Shown here piece after piece: positions 7,890 to 13,707 of a DNA stretch of 14,501 bases. A model generated the notes under the pieces. That model was not told the origin of the DNA and searched no databases. It saw only the letters and a program-made list of their open reading frames with translations. The position numbers and the translations under genes were made by a program. The DNA lies in contig JAIWNO010000295.1 of the NCBI GenBank assembly GCA_020216785.1, positions 1 to 14,501 on the forward strand, in the 5' to 3' direction. The stretch's first letter is position 1; the number at the start of each line of letters is the position of its first letter. Source of the stretch: Desulfomonile sp. (GTDB taxonomy: Bacteria; Desulfobacterota; Desulfomonilia; Desulfomonilales; Desulfomonilaceae).

Positions 7890-9179
7890 ATGAGAGAAGT
7901 CTTTAGACTCCCCGACGTGGGAGAAGGAATCGCCGAAGCGGAAATAGTGGAATACCTCGTGAACGTGGGAGATATCGTCAAGGCCGATCAGAACGTGGTC
8001 CGAGTCGAAACGGACAAGGCAGTGGTTGAGCTTCCGTCGCCTTTCTCCGGAGTGGTTGTTGAAATTCCCCACAAACCCGGTGACACGGTTCGAGTAGGAG
8101 ATCCGCTCCTCGTCGTAGAAACCGAGGCGGCTGTGAGACCAGCAGTCCCGCGTCGCGAAGAGAGGGCGCGTCCGCCGGAAGAGGAAAAAGCCCGGCCTCT
8201 GCCGGCGCTCAAGCCTCTGAAGCCCGAGGAGAAGCCCCCGGAAACTCCTCCAGCCGCTGCAGCGGAACGAGTGTTGGCGACGCCACATACGAGGCGTCTT
8301 GCTCGTGAGTTGGGCATTGATATTGCCACCGTAACCGGCAGCGGGAGAGGAGGCCGCGTTACTGACGAAGACGTTCGCGAGGCCGCTGTCAGGAAAGCGC
8401 CTCCACCTCCAAGAGCACCTACAGCGGCCGCTGTTGTCCCTCCCGCGACAGCGGGCTTCGATTTTGAGAAGTACGGGCCGACGAAACGCGTACTGCTAAA
8501 AGGCGTGCGGAAGCGTACCGCGGAGGTCATGGCGAGAGCATGGTCAACCATCCCGCACGTCACACATTTCGATGAGGCGGACGTAACGGAATTGCTCCAA
8601 GTCGTGGAGCGTGAGCGCGGCCTGGCCGAAGAGCGCAAGGTGAAGCTCACAGTCTTGTCATTTCTCATTAAGGCAGCCGCGGAGGCTCTCCGGAGGTTTC
8701 CTCAATTCAATGCGTCCTTGGATGAGACCACAGGTGAGCTTGTTTACAAAGAGTACTTCAACGTCGGTTTCGCCACCGACACCGAGGCGGGACTTATGGT
8801 TCCGGTGATCCGTGATGTGGACAAGAAGTCGATACTCCAGATAGCGGGAGAGCTTCAGGATTTGAGCCGCAGGGCACGCGACCGCAGCATCGAGCTCGAC
8901 GAGATGCGCGGGGGCACTTTTACCATATCCAACGTGGGTGCGCTCGGAGGCCGGTGGGCCACACCAATCATTGTCCACCCCGAGGTGGCTATCCTCTGTT
9001 CGTTGCGTGCGCGCAAACAGCCGGTGGTCCGCAATGACGAAATCGTGATCCGCACGATCATGCCCTTGGCGGTTTCGTTCGACCATCGAGTGCTCGACGG
9101 TGCGGACGCGGCGCGTTTCATGTCGTACATTGTCGCGTTGCTTGAAGACCCAATGCGTATGCTGGTGGAGGTGGCGTGA
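7890..9179 (+). CDS. pdhC: Dihydrolipoamide acyltransferase E2 (single lipoyl domain)
   Basis: E2 is the core of the complex and transfers the acyl group from its lipoyl arm to CoA. The 429 residues show the classic order. One lipoyl domain (1-78) carries the lipoylated Lys43 in VETDKAVVELPS. A Pro/Glu/Ala/Lys-rich hinge spans about 82-126. The peripheral-subunit-binding domain (about 129-166) contains TPHTRRLARELGIDIATV and GSGRGGRVTDEDV. A second Pro/Ala linker spans 169-188. The catalytic domain starts near 197 and ends with SFDHRVLDG (His399, Asp403), the acyltransferase active site. The start ATG 7890 has AGGAGG at 7874-7879. It lies 26 bp after pdhB. No E3 gene follows, so Lpd must be encoded elsewhere. 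The hinge codons are GC-rich but otherwise like those of the neighbours. Confidence 0.95.
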   Translation: MREVFRLPDVGEGIAEAEIVEYLVNVGDIVKADQNVVRVETDKAVVELPSPFSGVVVEIPHKPGDTVRVGDPLLVVETEAAVRPAVPRREERARPPEEEKARPLPALKPLKPEEKPPETPPAAAAERVLATPHTRRLARELGIDIATVTGSGRGGRVTDEDVREAAVRKAPPPPRAPTAAAVVPPATAGFDFEKYGPTKRVLLKGVRKRTAEVMARAWSTIPHVTHFDEADVTELLQVVERERGLAEERKVKLTVLSFLIKAAAEALRRFPQFNASLDETTGELVYKEYFNVGFATDTEAGLMVPVIRDVDKKSILQIAGELQDLSRRARDRSIELDEMRGGTFTISNVGALGGRWATPIIVHPEVAILCSLRARKQPVVRNDEIVIRTIMPLAVSFDHRVLDGADAARFMSYIVALLEDPMRMLVEVA

Positions 9180-9196
9180 CTGTCGATGGATTTTCG

Positions 9197-9225
9197 TTGA
9201 CGTAGGGGTCGAACCGTTTCATAAA
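9197..9225 (+). promoter_or_regulatory. Possible promoter for the 58-residue ORF
   Basis: TTGACG (9197-9202) and CATAAA (9220-9225) are separated by 17 bp, matching 5 and 4 of 6 consensus bases, although the first -10 base is not T. It would give a leader of about 210 nt containing all the hairpins of this spacer. The -10 also lies in a small CGTTT/AAACG inverted repeat, so the reading is not unique. Confidence 0.25.
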
Positions 9226-9387
9226 AACGACGGAGCGGGCGATTTTCTCGCGTAATGACTGTTGCCTTTGAGAAATCCTTCCACTAGGATTTTTCCGCAG
9301 CAAACGGAATGTGGCGGCCTCGTCCGCCCTGGTGAAAGGCAGCATCGCACCGGGCTCACCCCGGCACCCGGTTGAATCCATGACAGC

Positions 9388-9405
9388 GGAGGAGAGCGCT
9401 CCTCC
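9388..9405 (+). promoter_or_regulatory. Hairpin whose 3' arm resembles an anti-Shine-Dalgarno
   Basis: GGAGGAG (9388-9394) pairs perfectly with CTCCTCC (9399-9405) across the 4-nt loop AGCG. The 3' arm is followed by another TCC. CTCCT could also pair with the AGGAG of the ribosome binding site at 9431-9435, so two alternative folds are possible. A regulatory role is inferred only. Confidence 0.4.
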
Positions 9406-9442
9406 TCCAGGCACCCCATGAAACGGCTAAAGGAGAAACAGC

Positions 9443-9619
9443 ATGGAACTGACTGAGGCGACGGTAAGCGACACCAACGACGACATCATCGAGGTGACGC
9501 TAACCGGAGACGAGGACGAATGGCGGGAAATTGCGGCTGTCCTTAGAGAATCGGATTCGGATTTAGCAACCGAATTGGGCATGAAAATCCAAGACGCTAT
9601 CGCCGCTGCCGGCGAATAA
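9443..9619 (+). CDS. 58-residue acidic protein of unknown function
   Basis: I do not recognise this protein. The ORF starts MELTEATVSDTNDDIIEVTL, contains an acidic TGDEDEWREIAAVLRESDSD stretch, and ends KIQDAIAAAGE. It is strongly acidic, lacks Cys, His and Pro, has no signal peptide or membrane segment, and its second half looks helical and amphipathic. Support that it is real: AAAGGAG lies about seven bases before the ATG, the codons favour G or C at the third position like neighbouring genes, and it exactly fills the gap before convergent lipA, ending 22 bp from the lipA stop. The size and charge would fit a small binding or regulatory protein, but nothing in the sequence identifies a partner. 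The position after the pdh genes may be meaningful or accidental. Confidence 0.6.
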   Translation: MELTEATVSDTNDDIIEVTLTGDEDEWREIAAVLRESDSDLATELGMKIQDAIAAAGE

Positions 9620-9641
9620 CGCGGGGGACTCGGATTCCCGT

Positions 9642-10550
9642 TCAGACAGAATCGCTCCGGTCTTCGTCCGCGGGCAGGAGAGATCTTGGGCTGCCCACCA
9701 GCAGGAAAATCTCTCCTGCCTTGTAAGAGCTACGTACAAGCGGGCCGGCCGCGACCTCAATCATGCCGGCATTCAAAGCCATGTGCCTCAGTTCGGCGAA
9801 TTCTTCGGGTGGTAGGTACCGCTCTACGGGGTGATGTCCTCGCGTCGGCTGGAGATACTGTCCGATTGTCAGCACACGACACCGCGCTGCAACGAGATCG
9901 TCAAAGAGTTTGGAGAGTTCCGCTTTCGATTCGCCGAGTCCGACCATGATTCCCGACTTGGATAGGATATTCGGCGCGGTCTCCCCAACGAATCGCAGGA
10001 GCCTTATCGAGCGCGCATATGAAGCGCCATTTCGCACGCGAGGATAGAGGCGGGCCACCGTCTCCAGATTATGCCCGATCACGTCCGGCCCGGCATCTAT
10101 GACGCACTCCAGCGCTTCTTTTGAACCCTGAAAATCAGGAATCAATACTTCTATGACCGAGGACGGAGATCGTTTCCGCAAAGCCCGAATCGTCGCGGCA
10201 AAGACTTTAGCCCCTCCGTCAGGTAAATCGTCACGTGTTACCGACGTGACCACGACATGCCTCAATCCGAGTCTTACCACTGCATCAGCCACAAGTACAG
10301 GCTCGTCAGGATGGACCGGCTGGGGTACCCCATGCTGAACCGCACAAAAGGTACAATTTCGCGTGCAGCGATCTCCAAGAATGAGAAACGTCGCCGTGCC
10401 CGCGTCGTAGCACTCTCCACGATTGGGACATCGCGCTTCCACGCAAACCGTGGATAAACCCTGTGCGTAGGTGAGGCCGCGCATTCTTGAGACCGCGGCG
10501 GCATCAGGCGGTTTTACTCTGATCCAGTCTGGGAGGCGTTGCGATCGCAT
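9642..10550 (-). CDS. lipA: Lipoyl synthase (radical SAM)
   Basis: LipA inserts two sulfur atoms into the octanoyl chain that LipB attaches, completing lipoate on E2. The 302 residues include both iron-sulfur motifs: the auxiliary cluster cysteines Cys36, Cys41 and Cys47 in CVEARCPNRGEC, and the radical-SAM CxxxCxxC Cys62, Cys66 and Cys69 in CTRNCTFC. The RSSY motif (Arg273-Tyr276), whose serine ligates the auxiliary cluster, is intact. Other family segments are VVVTSVTRDDLPDGGA and IMVGLGES. The ATG at 10550 is the natural start, though no strong Shine-Dalgarno is visible. The gene runs against ald-lipB-pdhABC, and its leader contains a hairpin with a U-run described separately. It is functionally tied to lipB and pdhC. 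Confidence 0.96.
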   Translation of the reverse strand: MRSQRLPDWIRVKPPDAAAVSRMRGLTYAQGLSTVCVEARCPNRGECYDAGTATFLILGDRCTRNCTFCAVQHGVPQPVHPDEPVLVADAVVRLGLRHVVVTSVTRDDLPDGGAKVFAATIRALRKRSPSSVIEVLIPDFQGSKEALECVIDAGPDVIGHNLETVARLYPRVRNGASYARSIRLLRFVGETAPNILSKSGIMVGLGESKAELSKLFDDLVAARCRVLTIGQYLQPTRGHHPVERYLPPEEFAELRHMALNAGMIEVAAGPLVRSSYKAGEIFLLVGSPRSLLPADEDRSDSV

Positions 10551-10574
10551 TTGGCTTCGTTGTATGGGGGGCCG

Positions 10575-10643
10575 AAAAAATTAAGACCGTCTCCGGTAAG
10601 GTATCAAGGGGGGGGAGTCATGATACAAATGGAAGACGGTCCT
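10575..10643 (-). terminator. Terminator-like hairpin with C8 loop in the lipA leader
   Basis: Read on the minus strand, the outer arms GACCGTCT (10641-10634) and AGACGGTC (10592-10585) are perfect complements. Two further pairs on each side bring the stem to about 12 bp with two G-U pairs. Inside is a second stem, GTATCA (10626-10621) with TGATAC (10606-10601), closing a 14-nt loop with eight C in a row. AATTTTTT follows the outer stem directly. That is the form of an intrinsic terminator or attenuator. It ends 24 nt before the lipA start, and nothing upstream on this strand needs terminating. Confidence 0.6.
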
Positions 10644-10651
10644 TTGAAAGA

Positions 10652-10681
10652 AATATAGGTTTTGTGAGTAGAAAAAGTCAA
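10652..10681 (-). promoter_or_regulatory. Near-consensus sigma70 promoter for the lipA leader
   Basis: On the minus strand TTGACT (10681-10676) and TATATT (10657-10652) are 18 bp apart, each matching 5 of 6 consensus bases. The predicted start is about 10645, which places the terminator-like hairpin at the very 5' end of the transcript and gives a lipA leader of about 95 nt. Confidence 0.65.
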
Positions 10682-10707
10682 CCCCTGCAGACTAAAATCC
10701 ACAGGGG
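10682..10707 (-). repeat. Inverted repeat abutting the lipA promoter
   Basis: CCCCTG (10682-10687) and CAGGGG (10702-10707) are perfect complements separated by 14 bases. The repeat ends exactly at the -35 box. As DNA it could be an operator. As RNA from a promoter further upstream it would form a hairpin followed by TTGACTTTTT, a weak terminator shape. Confidence 0.4.
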
Positions 10708-10764
10708 CTCACTTCACTCTGAAGCATGACTCCTTCGACCTGACGATACCAACCGGGTACGTCA

Positions 10765-10793
10765 AACCTAGAAATACAGCGTAGTTTTGTCAA
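10765..10793 (-). promoter_or_regulatory. Possible second minus-strand promoter
   Basis: On the minus strand, TTGACA (10793-10788, perfect) is followed at 17 bp by TAGGTT (10770-10765), which keeps the first, second and last bases of TATAAT. The -10 style resembles the promoter at 13053-13082. Its transcript would pass through the inverted repeat at 10707-10682. Confidence 0.35.
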
Positions 10794-10813
10794 GGTGGAA
10801 AGATCGGCTAATG

Positions 10814-10828
10814 ATTTGGTAGCCAAAT
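10814..10828. promoter_or_regulatory. Operator-like dyad in an AT-rich segment
   Basis: ATTTGG-TAG-CCAAAT is a perfect 6+3+6 inverted repeat. It lies at the start of an AT-rich stretch (about 10806-10875) that contrasts with the GC-rich surroundings, between the lipA and rnj promoters. A transcription factor site is plausible; the factor is unknown. Confidence 0.35.
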
Positions 10829-10843
10829 TACCGATAATTATTT

Positions 10844-10873
10844 TTAACATTCTGTAATTAATAGCAATATTTA
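10844..10873 (+). promoter_or_regulatory. Possible promoter for rnj
   Basis: TTAACA (10844-10849) is followed by AATATT at 16 bp or TATTTA at 18 bp. This is the only AT-rich promoter-like stretch upstream of rnj on the plus strand. It would give an unusually long leader of about 245 nt. Confidence 0.35.
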
Positions 10874-11126
10874 CGTGATCTCGTCCCTCTCCCCCGTGTC
10901 ATACGCCCAAAAAAATTTTTCATGACACCGCGCTCAAGCGCGCCGTGCCCAGCGCGTCGGCTTGAATCGAGCGGGATGAGACAGCCCTTGACGCAACCGC
11001 GCAAAGTCTGCAAGAGTCAACTTGGACTGCCGCCGGCGCCGGAAAAGGTTGAAGGGCTGCGGAAATGCTTTGGTGCTTTGCGCGTGTGCGAGAGCGTCAA
11101 TCCAATTTTAGCTGGACAGAAGGTGT
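10874..11126 (+). other. 253-bp probable rnj leader, no convincing gene
   Basis: This stretch holds a seven-A/five-T run (10909-10920), a GC hairpin CGCGC-TCAA-GCGCG (10929-10942), and a palindrome CCGGCGCCGG (11033-11042). An ORF from 10922 runs out of frame into rnj, has no homology that I recognise, and is judged spurious. No tRNA or known RNA family is apparent. The rnj ribosome site is only GAAGG at 11119-11123, three bases from the ATG. Confidence 0.4.
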
Positions 11127-12821
11127 ATGGCCCCATTGGCAACCCCCCCGATACTCGAAGAAAACCCGACACGACTGACGATACTTCCTCTGGGGGGACT
11201 CGGCGAAATCGGCATGAACATGATGGCATTCGCGTGGGGCGGAGACGCGTTCATCGTGGACGCAGGCCTGCTGTTCCCTGACGACTCAATGCCCGGAGTA
11301 GATCTCGTCATCCCCGATCTCGACGCGCTCTTGAGCCGCGGCTGGAACATCCGAGGGATTGTCCTCACCCACGGCCATGAGGACCATATCGGCGCACTAC
11401 CTTACGTACTGGAAAAGATTCAGGCTCCTGTGCACGCGACAAGCCTCACCATGGGATTAGTCGAAAACAAGTTGGAGGAATTCAATCTCTTGGAGTCTAC
11501 GGAGCGGCGCGTGATATTCCCTCGCAATCCAATCGAACTGGGGCCGTTCCGTGTAGACTTTTTTGCCGTGTGCCATTCTGTGCCGGACGGTGTGGGGCTG
11601 GCGGTGACCACTCCTGGGGGGGTGGTGATCCACTCGGGGGACTTCAAATTCGACCCCGAACCGATTGACGGTCGATATTGCGATGTGGAAACGATCTCCG
11701 CCTACGCGCGGCAAGGCGTTCTGGCGCTTCTGTCAGACAGCACCAATGTAGAGCGCGAAGGTACGACCGGGTCCGAGAGGTCGATCCGTCCCGAATTGGA
11801 AAGGATATTCCGCCGGGCCAAGGGACGCATCCTGGTGGCTACTTTTGCCTCGAACATTCATCGGATGCAGCAGATATTCGAGCTGTCTGAGGAATTCGGC
11901 CGACAAGTTGTCTTGGTTGGCCGTTCGATGGAGTCCAATGCCGCGATAGCCGCCGAAAGAGGCTATCTGCGCATTCCGCGCGGCATTCTGGTCGATATGA
12001 GAGAGCTGGACACGCTCCCGGACGAGAGGGTGACGATCCTTTCGACGGGGTCCCAGGGCGAGCCTCTCTCGACTTTGTCGCTCATGGCCTTTGACCGGCA
12101 CAAGTACCTGAAGGTCAAACCAGGCGACCAGCTCGTGCTGTCGTCCCGGTTCATTCCGGGCAATGAAAAGGCCATCAACACGATTATTAACGAATTTTGC
12201 CGCCGCGGCGCGGATGTGGAGTACGAGGGGATCTCGCATGTCCATGTTTCGGGGCACGCGCAGCGCGACGAGTTGCGGGCTCTGGTACGGCTCGTGCAGC
12301 CGCGCTACTTCATTCCGGCGCACGGCGAGTATCGGCATTTGCTTCGCCATGCGCGCCTTGCCAAGGAAGAAGGAATAGCTGAGGATCGAGTTCTTATCCT
12401 GGAGGACGGAGACCTGGTCGAGTTGTCGTGGGAAAAGGCGACGCTTCTGGAGCGACTCCCTCTGAAACGAGTATTTGTAGACGGCAAGGGCGTGGGCGAT
12501 GTAGGCCATGAAGTGCTCCGAGACCGGCGGGTCCTTTCTGAAGTGGGAATGGTGACGGTCGCAATAGTGATAGGGAAGGAAACGGGAGAGATTATCGCCG
12601 GACCGGAGGTGTTTTCCCGCGGGGTGACGTACCAGGATACGGAGCCGGAGCTGATCGATGGGACGCGCAAGGCGGTGGAGGAGGTGCTTATCGAACTCGA
12701 TCCTCGAACACCGGATGATTGGGAAGAAGCGAGGGAACGTATTCGGCTTGCCGCGCGCAGACACGTGAATCGAAGCCTTGGGCGCAGGCCGGTGGTTCAG
12801 ACGCTTGTTCTGGAGGTCTGA
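11127..12821 (+). CDS. rnj: Ribonuclease J
   Basis: RNase J is a metallo-beta-lactamase/beta-CASP enzyme with 5'-3' exonuclease and endonuclease activity in mRNA decay and rRNA maturation. The 564 residues match the family. The N-terminal PLGGLGEIGMN (21-31) is diagnostic. The zinc motif HGHEDH (His82, His84, Asp86, His87) is intact. HSGDFKFD carries a further metal ligand. The beta-CASP part includes ILSTGSQGEPLS, HVSGHAQRDEL and IPAHGEYRHL. A C-terminal domain follows after about residue 450. The start ATG has only a weak Shine-Dalgarno. The gene appears monocistronic: lipA diverges upstream and a separate promoter serves the next gene. RNase J instead of, or beside, RNase E is common outside the gamma-proteobacteria. 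Confidence 0.95.
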   Translation: MAPLATPPILEENPTRLTILPLGGLGEIGMNMMAFAWGGDAFIVDAGLLFPDDSMPGVDLVIPDLDALLSRGWNIRGIVLTHGHEDHIGALPYVLEKIQAPVHATSLTMGLVENKLEEFNLLESTERRVIFPRNPIELGPFRVDFFAVCHSVPDGVGLAVTTPGGVVIHSGDFKFDPEPIDGRYCDVETISAYARQGVLALLSDSTNVEREGTTGSERSIRPELERIFRRAKGRILVATFASNIHRMQQIFELSEEFGRQVVLVGRSMESNAAIAAERGYLRIPRGILVDMRELDTLPDERVTILSTGSQGEPLSTLSLMAFDRHKYLKVKPGDQLVLSSRFIPGNEKAINTIINEFCRRGADVEYEGISHVHVSGHAQRDELRALVRLVQPRYFIPAHGEYRHLLRHARLAKEEGIAEDRVLILEDGDLVELSWEKATLLERLPLKRVFVDGKGVGDVGHEVLRDRRVLSEVGMVTVAIVIGKETGEIIAGPEVFSRGVTYQDTEPELIDGTRKAVEEVLIELDPRTPDDWEEARERIRLAARRHVNRSLGRRPVVQTLVLEV

Positions 12822-13052
12822 ACCGAGGTCGCTTCCGGCGGCACTTGAGTCGACTGCCGGGAGAAAGAACACACAAGCGCCATGATTTTTGGGGAGCCCT
12901 ACAAATTTTCCTTGCAATTCAGCTGGAAGCGGTCTATGAAGTAAGCGTTACTGGAGAAACGGTCGCTAGGAAAGGCTCCGCAGAGGATCGGAGTGGCGAA
13001 AGGGGCGACGCCGAAGCCGCCGGGTTCCAAACAGCTTATTCCAGGATTTTTC
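12822..13052 (+). other. Structured spacer after rnj
   Basis: No convincing gene lies here. Inverted repeats include CGGCA/TGCCG (12839-12843, 12855-12859), AGTAA-GCG-TTACT (12940-12952) and a nested fold. In the nested fold TCGCTA (12963-12968) pairs with TGGCGA (12994-12999), enclosing CTCCG (12976-12980) paired with CGGAG (12989-12993), with a 7-nt 5' bulge. GGCG/CGCC repeats follow at about 13004-13012. None has a U-run, so no classical rnj terminator is seen. It could be an untranslated 3' end or an RNA of unknown class. Confidence 0.4.
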
Positions 13053-13082
13053 TTGACAGCACTGGAAAAGGTGTGCTACGGT
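13053..13082 (+). promoter_or_regulatory. Promoter of the Cys/Pro-rich exported protein gene
   Basis: A perfect TTGACA (13053-13058) is followed after 18 bp by TACGGT (13077-13082), which is preceded by TGC, an extended -10. Transcription should begin near 13089. The leader of about 59 nt contains a small hairpin GTTGT-AAAG-ACAAC (13095-13108) and ends with AAGGAGGG (13134-13141) six bases before the ATG, the strongest ribosome site in the window. Confidence 0.65.
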
Positions 13083-13147
13083 GAAGCCGATTCAGTTGTA
13101 AAGACAACATGTGTTTTGGCATATGCTTCAATTAAGGAGGGTTTAGG

Positions 13148-13642
13148 ATGAAGAAGTCGTTGGTTATGGTAACTGTGTTGGTGGCCTTGGTTGCCTTCGC
13201 GGCTGTGGCTCTTGCCGGAGCACCCGCGCCTGCCTGCCCGGCCCCTGCGAAATGTGAGTACGGTGTAAAGTACAAGCCCGTTAAGCCTCAGCCTGCAGTG
13301 TTGCCCGCGCCGACCAAACCCAAGCCGGGCAAGTGTGTGACCGTTCCGTGCCCCCCGCAGCAGGTATTCGTTCCTGGACCGCCCTTTGCTATGTATGACT
13401 TCCCGACCCAGGTTCCGAAGATGGTTGAGAAAGACGTGCTCCGCATGCTGTGCGCCGGCAAGGCTAAAGGCGTGTCCCCGATTGGCTGCCCGCCCTGTGT
13501 GGATAAGGTGAAGTGGGCCGTTGAGTGGAGCAGCATGGAACAGTGCGGCAAGGTCATGGTTAAGACGATGGTTCCCGGTACGGTATCAAAGCCCATCCAA
13601 GTTACCCAGAAGATGGTTCCCATCAAGCCCGCTTGCCCGTGA
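13148..13642 (+). CDS. Small exported Cys/Pro-rich protein, unknown function
   Basis: I do not recognise a family. Residues 1-23 form a clear Sec signal peptide: KK, a long hydrophobic core, then ALA, with predicted cleavage before Gly24. The mature part of about 141 residues contains nine cysteines (30, 36, 63, 68, 102, 114, 117, 133, 163), including a CPPC (114-117), and an extended N-terminal half rich in Pro and Lys with PKPGKCVTVPCPPQQVF. The second half is more ordered (VEKDVLRMLCAGKAKGVS, VKWAVEWSSMEQCGKVMVK). The odd number of cysteines leaves at least one free or intermolecular. The gene has its own promoter, a strong Shine-Dalgarno and an intrinsic terminator, so it is likely highly expressed. 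An abundant periplasmic or envelope protein is inferred. CPPC resembles a thiol-redox motif, but no thioredoxin fold is evident. Confidence 0.85.
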   Translation: MKKSLVMVTVLVALVAFAAVALAGAPAPACPAPAKCEYGVKYKPVKPQPAVLPAPTKPKPGKCVTVPCPPQQVFVPGPPFAMYDFPTQVPKMVEKDVLRMLCAGKAKGVSPIGCPPCVDKVKWAVEWSSMEQCGKVMVKTMVPGTVSKPIQVTQKMVPIKPACP

Positions 13643-13667
13643 CAAGTTCGACTTGATACGAATAACG

Positions 13668-13693
13668 AACCCGGCTTCGTGCCGGGTTTTTTT
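13668..13693 (+). terminator. Intrinsic terminator
   Basis: AACCCGGC and GCCGGGTT form a perfect 8-bp stem around the loop TTCGT, and seven T follow the GC part (13687-13693). It lies 25 bp after the stop of the exported-protein gene. A weaker inverted repeat CAAGT-TCG-ACTTG (13643-13655) precedes it. Confidence 0.95.
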
Positions 13694-13707
13694 ATTCTGT
13701 TTGAGGC

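Larger units (their letters stand above)
9180..9442 (+). other. 263-bp hairpin-rich spacer after pdhC
   Basis: No convincing ORF is visible on either strand. Several short inverted repeats are present: AAATCC/GGATTT (9273-9278 and 9287-9292, 8-nt loop, then a short T stretch), possibly a weak terminator for the pdh operon; GGCGG/CCGCC (9313-9317 and 9324-9328); ACCGGG/CCCGGT (9349-9354 and 9367-9372); and the strong GGAGGAG/CTCCTCC hairpin at 9388-9405. The arrangement fits a structured leader for the small gene at 9443, but I recognise no known riboswitch class. Confidence 0.5.

Noticed and set aside
10583..10643. Miniature transposable element (MITE) reading of the lipA leader hairpin
   Set aside because: The inverted arms could suggest one, but no target-site duplication is seen, and the promoter and U-run placement fits an RNA function better. 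A second genomic copy would reopen this.
10620..10658. 12-codon plus-strand ORF after the G8 tract (MIQMEDGPLKEI)
   Set aside because: The G-rich stretch resembles a ribosome site, but the bases are explained by the inverted repeat read on the minus strand, and the peptide is very short.
10922..11281. 119-codon plus-strand ORF overlapping the start of rnj
   Set aside because: It runs out of frame through the strongly conserved RNase J N-terminus, has an unlikely Arg/Pro/Ser-rich composition and no ribosome site.
12719..13084. 121-codon plus-strand ORF from inside rnj into the spacer
   Set aside because: It begins in another frame of rnj, has low-complexity Arg/Gly/Ser content, and ends within the next gene's promoter region.
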